The position numbers and the translations under genes were made by a program. DNA of 64,000 bases from Leptothoe kymatousa TAU-MAC 1615 (lineage in GTDB: Bacteria; Cyanobacteriota; Cyanobacteriia; Phormidesmidales; Phormidesmidaceae), in the NCBI RefSeq assembly GCF_018739865.1, contig NZ_JADOER010000011.1:310001-374000 (forward strand). The letters are read 5' to 3'. Below the pieces are notes generated by a model, which saw nothing but the letters and a program-made list of their open reading frames with translations, was not told where the DNA came from and did not search any database. Below, in pieces: positions 59,566 to 64,000 of the stretch; positions within the stretch are counted from its first letter, which is position 1, and every line of letters starts with the position of its first letter.

Positions 59566-61293
59566 TTATACGGCAATCTGGACCAGGGCTAGACGTTGCT
59601 CTAAGTAAGCCTGCAACTGTGCGGCATTCATCGGTTTACCGATCAAATAACCCTGGACAAAATCGCACTGATAGGCTTCTAGAAAAGATTGCTCATCCAT
59701 CGTTTCTACACCTTCGGCGACAATACACAAGCCTAAATCGTGGCCCATTTGAATGGCCGATTGTAAAATCACTTGGTTTTTGTGGTCGGTGGTAACGCCC
59801 CGCACAAAACAGTTGTCGATTTTGAGGGTGTCAATGGGCAGCTTTTGCAGATAACCGAGGGACGAATATCCAGTACCAAAGTCATCCACCGCTAAACGCA
59901 TGCCTAAATCCTTAAGTTCATTTAAGGTTCTGATGGCAGCGTTTGCATCCTGCATCAGGGCCGTTTCGGTAATTTCTAGCTCTATCATGTGGGGGGATAG
60001 CCCGGTGTTTTTAATCGTGTGGGCAATCTGTTGGCTCAAGGTGCCTTGGTTAAACTGCACACTCGATAGGTTCACCGACATGTGACGCAGCCCTAGATTC
60101 ATGTCGTGCCACTGACGGGCTTGTTTACAGGCGGTTTCTAACACCCATTGGCCGATGGAGATGATCAGGCCTGTTTCTTCGGCCAGGGGAATGAATTGGC
60201 CTGGAGAGATGTATCCCATTTCAGGATGCTTCCAACGGATCAAGGCCTCAGCCGCTTCGATGCGCCCTGTGCGTAGATTTAATTGCGGCTGGTAGTAAAC
60301 TTCGAACTCGTTGCGCTCAAGGGCATATCGGAGCCAGGTTTCTAACCGAATTTGATCGGCGGTGGCCACCACCATATCGGATTGATAAAACTGGCAGTAG
60401 CTGCTTTTTTGGCTTTTGGCATATTCCAAAGCGGCATCAGCCTGACGCATGAGTGTGGGGAATTCTTGGCTGTCTTTGGGATAGATGGAAACACCAATAC
60501 TGGCGGACAGAAATACTTCGTGGTCGGGCAAGGAAAAGGGCCGACTCAGGGCATCCATCAGCTCTGTGGTGAGTTGGCTGATGTTAGAGAGCTGTGGATC
60601 CTCGGCCCTCAGGGCAATGGCAAATTGATTGCCTGTTAAACGTGCCAGGGGCGTGCTATCTGGCAAACAGGCTTGGAGACGATGACTAGCCGATTGCAAA
60701 ATGCTGTCTCCAGCGGGATAGCCCAGAATGTTGTTAATCTGGCGCAGCCGATCCAGGCTGAGCGAGAGGAGCGCCACAGGCTCCTTAGACGCTTGGATGA
60801 GCTGGTCAAAACGCTGCTCAAATAGCAGATGATTGGGTAGTTTGGTGAGGCTGTCATAGTTGGAGAGCCGATTGAGATGCTCCGCCGCTCGTCTGAGATG
60901 ACTGAGGTAGTGGTGGGCAACGGCATCATGGTGTTGGAGACGGGTTGCGATCGCACTGAGCAAGGTGTCATCGGCAAAGGGATATACCAGACAATCATCC
61001 GCGCCCAGCTGCATCATATGGCGCACATGCCCAGGGTCTGGCAAGGAACTGAGCATAATTAAGGGGGTGATGGCCAGCTGCCCATCATTGCGCATTTTTT
61101 GGAGCACATAATCTCCCTCACAGTCACTTAGCTGCCATTCACAGAGCACCAGGTTAGGAGCATGGGATTGAGCCAGCTCTAAGCCAGCGGCCCCCGTGCC
61201 CGCCTGCTCAACGCTATAGCCTGCTGTCGCCAACACCTTTAATGTTGTCGTGGACCACAACTTGGATGACCCAATCAGTAAAATCTTTTGCAT
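59566..61293 (-). CDS. Degenerate receiver-GGDEF protein with active-looking EAL phosphodiesterase
   Basis: 575 aa. The N-terminal receiver (1-120) has lost its chemistry: the acidic pair is replaced (LLIGSSKLW), the phospho-Asp is Glu (LVLCEWQLSD) and the switch Lys is Tyr (LVYPFADD). The GGDEF domain (~150-310) reads RLTGNQFAIA instead of GGDEF, so no diguanylate cyclase is expected. The EAL domain (~325-570) is intact: EALIRWKHP, NLSSVQFNQG, ELEITETALM, VDDFGTGYSSLGYL, LKIDNCFV, VAEGVETMDE and QGYLIGKPM. It should hydrolyse c-di-GMP, gated by something other than phosphorylation. No partner kinase adjacent. Confidence 0.92.
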   Translation of the reverse strand: MQKILLIGSSKLWSTTTLKVLATAGYSVEQAGTGAAGLELAQSHAPNLVLCEWQLSDCEGDYVLQKMRNDGQLAITPLIMLSSLPDPGHVRHMMQLGADDCLVYPFADDTLLSAIATRLQHHDAVAHHYLSHLRRAAEHLNRLSNYDSLTKLPNHLLFEQRFDQLIQASKEPVALLSLSLDRLRQINNILGYPAGDSILQSASHRLQACLPDSTPLARLTGNQFAIALRAEDPQLSNISQLTTELMDALSRPFSLPDHEVFLSASIGVSIYPKDSQEFPTLMRQADAALEYAKSQKSSYCQFYQSDMVVATADQIRLETWLRYALERNEFEVYYQPQLNLRTGRIEAAEALIRWKHPEMGYISPGQFIPLAEETGLIISIGQWVLETACKQARQWHDMNLGLRHMSVNLSSVQFNQGTLSQQIAHTIKNTGLSPHMIELEITETALMQDANAAIRTLNELKDLGMRLAVDDFGTGYSSLGYLQKLPIDTLKIDNCFVRGVTTDHKNQVILQSAIQMGHDLGLCIVAEGVETMDEQSFLEAYQCDFVQGYLIGKPMNAAQLQAYLEQRLALVQIAV

Positions 61294-61554
61294 AAAGCTA
61301 CGTCACGAACCGAGACAATCGCAGGGCATTAGGCAACTCCACAGGTTGTCGTATGGCACTGGGGCCCGACACCCTGAAATAGTTGATTCTGTCTCAAGTT
61401 CTAGCAGTAGGGGCAACGCTGCCCACGTGCATCGGCTTGGCTTCGTTGATAGAAAACCAATTCACGTGGTTCAAGACAGTTGCTATAGAATTCCCGAGAT
61501 GGTTGGTGATCGCTCGGGTCGGATGCAATTTTCAGCGAGGCTACCCGCAACCCA

Positions 61555-62898
61555 TTAGAGGGCTATTTGCGCCAAAGTTTGGGCAAAGGGAGGATAGGAC
61601 ACCGCAGCGGCTTCTGCCCGCTGAATGGAGGTGGTGCCCTTAGCCCGCAAGGCCGCAACGGCCAAACTCATGGCAATGCGATGGTCCGTAAAGCTATCCA
61701 CCTGATTGCCGGTTAAGGTCGCCCCACCTTGAATTTCTAGACCATCGGCGAGTTCTGTCACAGAGGCCCCTAAACGATTTAGCTGGCTGGCGGTCACGGC
61801 AATGCGATCGCTTTCTTTGACCCGCAGTTCCGCCGCCTCTTCAATGCGGGTCGTGCCCTCAGCAAATAGGGCGGCCACCGCCAGAATAGGCACCTCATCA
61901 ATTAACCGGGGAATCAAGTCGCCACCGATGGTGCAAGCTTTTAACCGGCTGGTCCGCACACGGATATCCGCCACCGGCTCACCGGTAACCTCACGGGTAT
62001 TTTCTAGGGTGATGTCCGCCTCCATGCGCTGCAGGGCTTCCAAAATGCCAGTGCGGGTGGGGTTCACCCCGACATTTTCAATCACCAAATCTGAACCAGG
62101 CACAATGGCGGCAGCCACCATCCAATAGGCAGCGGAGCTAATGTCCCCAGGCACAATCACTGTTTGCCCCTGGAGCTGACTGGGGCCATGGACAGTGACT
62201 CGACAAGCCTCCCGATCCACCGTTAGTTTGGCGCCAAACGCCTGGAGCATGCGTTCGCTGTGGTCGCGGGAGAGACTGGGCTCAGTCACTGTAGTATCAC
62301 CATCGACAGATAAGCCCGCTAGCAAAATGCAGGATTTTACCTGGGCAGAGGCAATGGGCGATAGATAGTGGATGGGATTTAATTTTTGGCCTTGAACCGC
62401 CAGGGGCGCCAAGCTATTGCCATCCCGGCCCCAAATTTGTGCCCCCATGGATGTCAGGGGTTTAATCACGCGGGCCATGGGGCGAGATCGCAGCGAGCTA
62501 TCCCCCGTCACCGTAAAAAACCGCCCCGGCTGGGAAGCCAGCAACCCCATCATCAGCCTCAGGGTAGTGCCCGAATTACCTGCGTCTAGTACCCCAGTGG
62601 GCTCCTGCAGCTGCCCCACCCCCAAGCCTTTCACCGTGACCCACTCAGCGTCTAAGTCAGAAATGTCTGCCCCCATCGCCTGGAAACAGGCCGCCGTACT
62701 GCGGGGGTCTTCCCCTAGCAATAGGCCCTTGATGCGGGTTTCGCCACTGGCCAATGCCCCCAACATTAAGGAACGATGGGAAATTGACTTATCACCAGGC
62801 ACCTGGAGACGCCCCTGCAAACCTTTGCCACTGGAAGTGATGGCCCAGGTTTGGTGAGCAGCGTCGTCGGTCTTAATGGATAGGGCAGAAGTCACCAT
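61555..62898 (-). CDS. aroA: 3-phosphoshikimate 1-carboxyvinyltransferase (EPSP synthase)
   Basis: 447 aa. It makes EPSP in the shikimate pathway. [67 protein letters not shown] and [15 protein letters not shown] are all intact. The [14 protein letters not shown] start (62898) is chosen over the track start six codons upstream. It is followed, upstream on the same strand, by a lipoprotein gene with a 70-bp gap. Confidence 0.96.
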   Translation of the reverse strand: MVTSALSIKTDDAAHQTWAITSSGKGLQGRLQVPGDKSISHRSLMLGALASGETRIKGLLLGEDPRSTAACFQAMGADISDLDAEWVTVKGLGVGQLQEPTGVLDAGNSGTTLRLMMGLLASQPGRFFTVTGDSSLRSRPMARVIKPLTSMGAQIWGRDGNSLAPLAVQGQKLNPIHYLSPIASAQVKSCILLAGLSVDGDTTVTEPSLSRDHSERMLQAFGAKLTVDREACRVTVHGPSQLQGQTVIVPGDISSAAYWMVAAAIVPGSDLVIENVGVNPTRTGILEALQRMEADITLENTREVTGEPVADIRVRTSRLKACTIGGDLIPRLIDEVPILAVAALFAEGTTRIEEAAELRVKESDRIAVTASQLNRLGASVTELADGLEIQGGATLTGNQVDSFTDHRIAMSLAVAALRAKGTTSIQRAEAAAVSYPPFAQTLAQIAL

Positions 62899-62968
62899 GG
62901 GCACAAAATTCAGCAAGCAGCGCCTCTGATTTTATCGTGCACCGGTCCAGGAGCAGCATCCGAAGCAT

Positions 62969-63532
62969 TTATTCTGCCGCTGGGGTTTCAGCCTCAGCTT
63001 CCGGGGTATCCGCCCCGCAGTATGTATTGATATCGCCCACCAATGTGGCTTCATTTTGGGACAAATTTTGCAAATTGGTAAAGGCCGTATTGGCCTTGGA
63101 TTGAAACTCTTCCAAGACGTTGCTCAAATCCGTTTCCGATTGGGCATCTGCCACCAACTGCATGGCTTCCCCAGCCACCTGCAACTCTTTAGCGGAGCCC
63201 GTAATGATATCGGCATAGCCCTTGCGATAATCAGAAAGCTGTTCATCGGCCAAATCTAGATCGTTCAGGCTCGTAACCATGCCATCGATGCTGCCAACAA
63301 CTTTATCCACAGCACCAATATACTGACTGGCCGCCGTTTGAATATCCGTTAAGCTTTCGGCTCCCTGGGCCTGCTGAGTAAAGCTATCGATCTCAGTTTC
63401 AAACTCATTCTTAAATACCTGAGCCTGGTTAATCACATCCGCAAACGCATTACACTGAGCCACCGTCGAAGAACCACAGCCAGTGAGTGTTAAGGCGGCT
63501 ACTCCTAGAAGAATTGAGCGTGAAAGGCGCAT
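62969..63532 (-). CDS. Lipoprotein of unknown function, helical
   Basis: 187 aa. The lipobox LTLTGC near residue 19 predicts lipid attachment. The mature part is mostly long amphipathic helices (QVFKNEFETEIDSFTQQ, VEEFQSKANTAF-like LEEFQSKANTAFTNLQNL), with two Cys (QCNAF and TYCGAD) that may pair, and a Glu/Ala-rich tail. The family is not recognised. ATG 63532 (MRLSRSILLG) is chosen over the track start ten codons upstream. Confidence 0.75.
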   Translation of the reverse strand: MRLSRSILLGVAALTLTGCGSSTVAQCNAFADVINQAQVFKNEFETEIDSFTQQAQGAESLTDIQTAASQYIGAVDKVVGSIDGMVTSLNDLDLADEQLSDYRKGYADIITGSAKELQVAGEAMQLVADAQSETDLSNVLEEFQSKANTAFTNLQNLSQNEATLVGDINTYCGADTPEAEAETPAAE

Positions 63533-63775
63533 TAGTTGATTTCCGTATAGTCGCAAAGGCATTAAAAGCTGATGTTGTCACGAAGGCAAGAGGGAATCAG
63601 CAAAGCCTGTATCTTTTACAAGTTACCCAGTCCGATAGTAAATATGTCCAAGGGCATTTCCACCAGTCAGGAACTTGCAAAAATCTCTTTCACAGCTTGA
63701 CTTTCCCAAGTAAGCTCTTGGCAACAAAATGGACTAAACTTGATAAATCTTTATAACTTGCCGGGTAAAGACTTC

Positions 63776-64000
63776 ATGGTTTTGAGCATTGACCAACATC
63801 GACAGACTTTTCCCTCTTTGCAAAATAAAGTTTATTTTAACTACGGTGGCCAGGGGCCAATGGATATGAGCGCTCTGGGTGCCATCCAAGAGGCTCACCA
63901 AGTCATCCAAACAAAGGGCCCTTTCGGTAGCGAAGTCAATCAGTGGCTCCAGACAGAGGGACAAGAAACTCGACAGGTGCTGGCCCAAGAAATGGGTGTA
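63776..64000 (+). CDS. Class V aminotransferase-fold PLP enzyme, 5' part
   Basis: The first 75 codons of an ORF that runs off the window, not in the track because it is partial. MVLSIDQHRQTFPSLQNKVY followed by FNYGGQGPMDMSALGAIQEA is the N-terminus of cysteine desulfurase/selenocysteine lyase-like or cystine C-S-lyase (C-DES)-type enzymes of cyanobacteria. The PLP lysine lies beyond the window, so substrate and subfamily cannot be settled. Confidence 0.8.
   Translation, partial: MVLSIDQHRQTFPSLQNKVYFNYGGQGPMDMSALGAIQEAHQVIQTKGPFGSEVNQWLQTEGQETRQVLAQEMGV

Overview
The window is almost certainly chromosomal DNA of a cyanobacterium, probably a filamentous Leptolyngbya/Phormidesmis-like lineage, though that finer placement is a guess. 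The evidence is many HIP1 octamers (GCGATCGC), the photosystem I assembly factor Ycf3, cyanophycin synthetase and cyanophycinase, a DASH cryptochrome, the AgrE/ArgZ arginine dihydrolase, ClpS/DUF2103/Trm1 and several cyanobacteria-restricted domains (DUF928, DUF1361, DUF4912, a DUF6679-like protein). No rRNA, tRNA, CRISPR array, prophage or transposase was seen.

Layout. 1-6.1 kb: 5' part of purB, a DUF1361 membrane protein, an untracked 54-aa membrane protein with its own terminator, a divergent MocR regulator/PNPOx-like pair and a MidA-type methyltransferase. 6.1-13.5 kb: one 2453-aa membrane-anchored NACHT NTPase with a very long HEAT array, AT-rich and without HIP1 sites, hence probably foreign. 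13.8-24.1 kb: a double CAP-domain secreted protein, CRY-DASH, PrxQ peroxiredoxin, a DUF928 + CHASE2-adenylate cyclase pair, a secreted MhpD-like hydratase and a compact clpS-DUF2103-trm1 operon. A 1.1-kb ORF-poor gap then precedes a GMC oxidoreductase that ends in a textbook terminator.

27.4-39.1 kb is a nitrogen-storage neighbourhood: cyanophycinase (cphB), cyanophycin synthetase (cphA), a second cyanophycinase-like S51 peptidase, isoaspartyl dipeptidase (iaaA) overlapping a beta-propeller/transglutaminase-like gene, and argZ/agrE. Together they cover polymer synthesis, cleavage to beta-Asp-Arg, dipeptide hydrolysis and arginine breakdown. Candidate regulatory DNA includes an NtcA-like site before cphA, a 19-bp hairpin after cphA and a TGCAAA cluster before argZ.

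39.5-42.1 kb holds a DUF2283 gene with a possible DUF4258 remnant, a second DUF1361 protein, moaE and a GIY-YIG-like mini-protein. 42.7-51.7 kb is the most unusual locus. Two large membrane receptors each carry an extracytoplasmic PstS-like binding domain and one transmembrane helix. One has TPR and vWA-like cytoplasmic parts, the other eight tandem DUF4912-type domains. Both end in the same ~120-aa C-terminal module, which is also encoded alone by a small gene between them.

51.7-64 kb is mostly housekeeping: pyrB, a GerMN lipoprotein, mpg, a 40-aa membrane protein, an MBL/beta-CASP protein, a DUF6679-like protein, a creatininase-family protein, gatC, ycf3 with a 53-bp tandem array over its 3' end, an unknown protein, a degenerate REC-GGDEF with an intact EAL domain, aroA, a lipoprotein and the start of a class V aminotransferase-fold gene.
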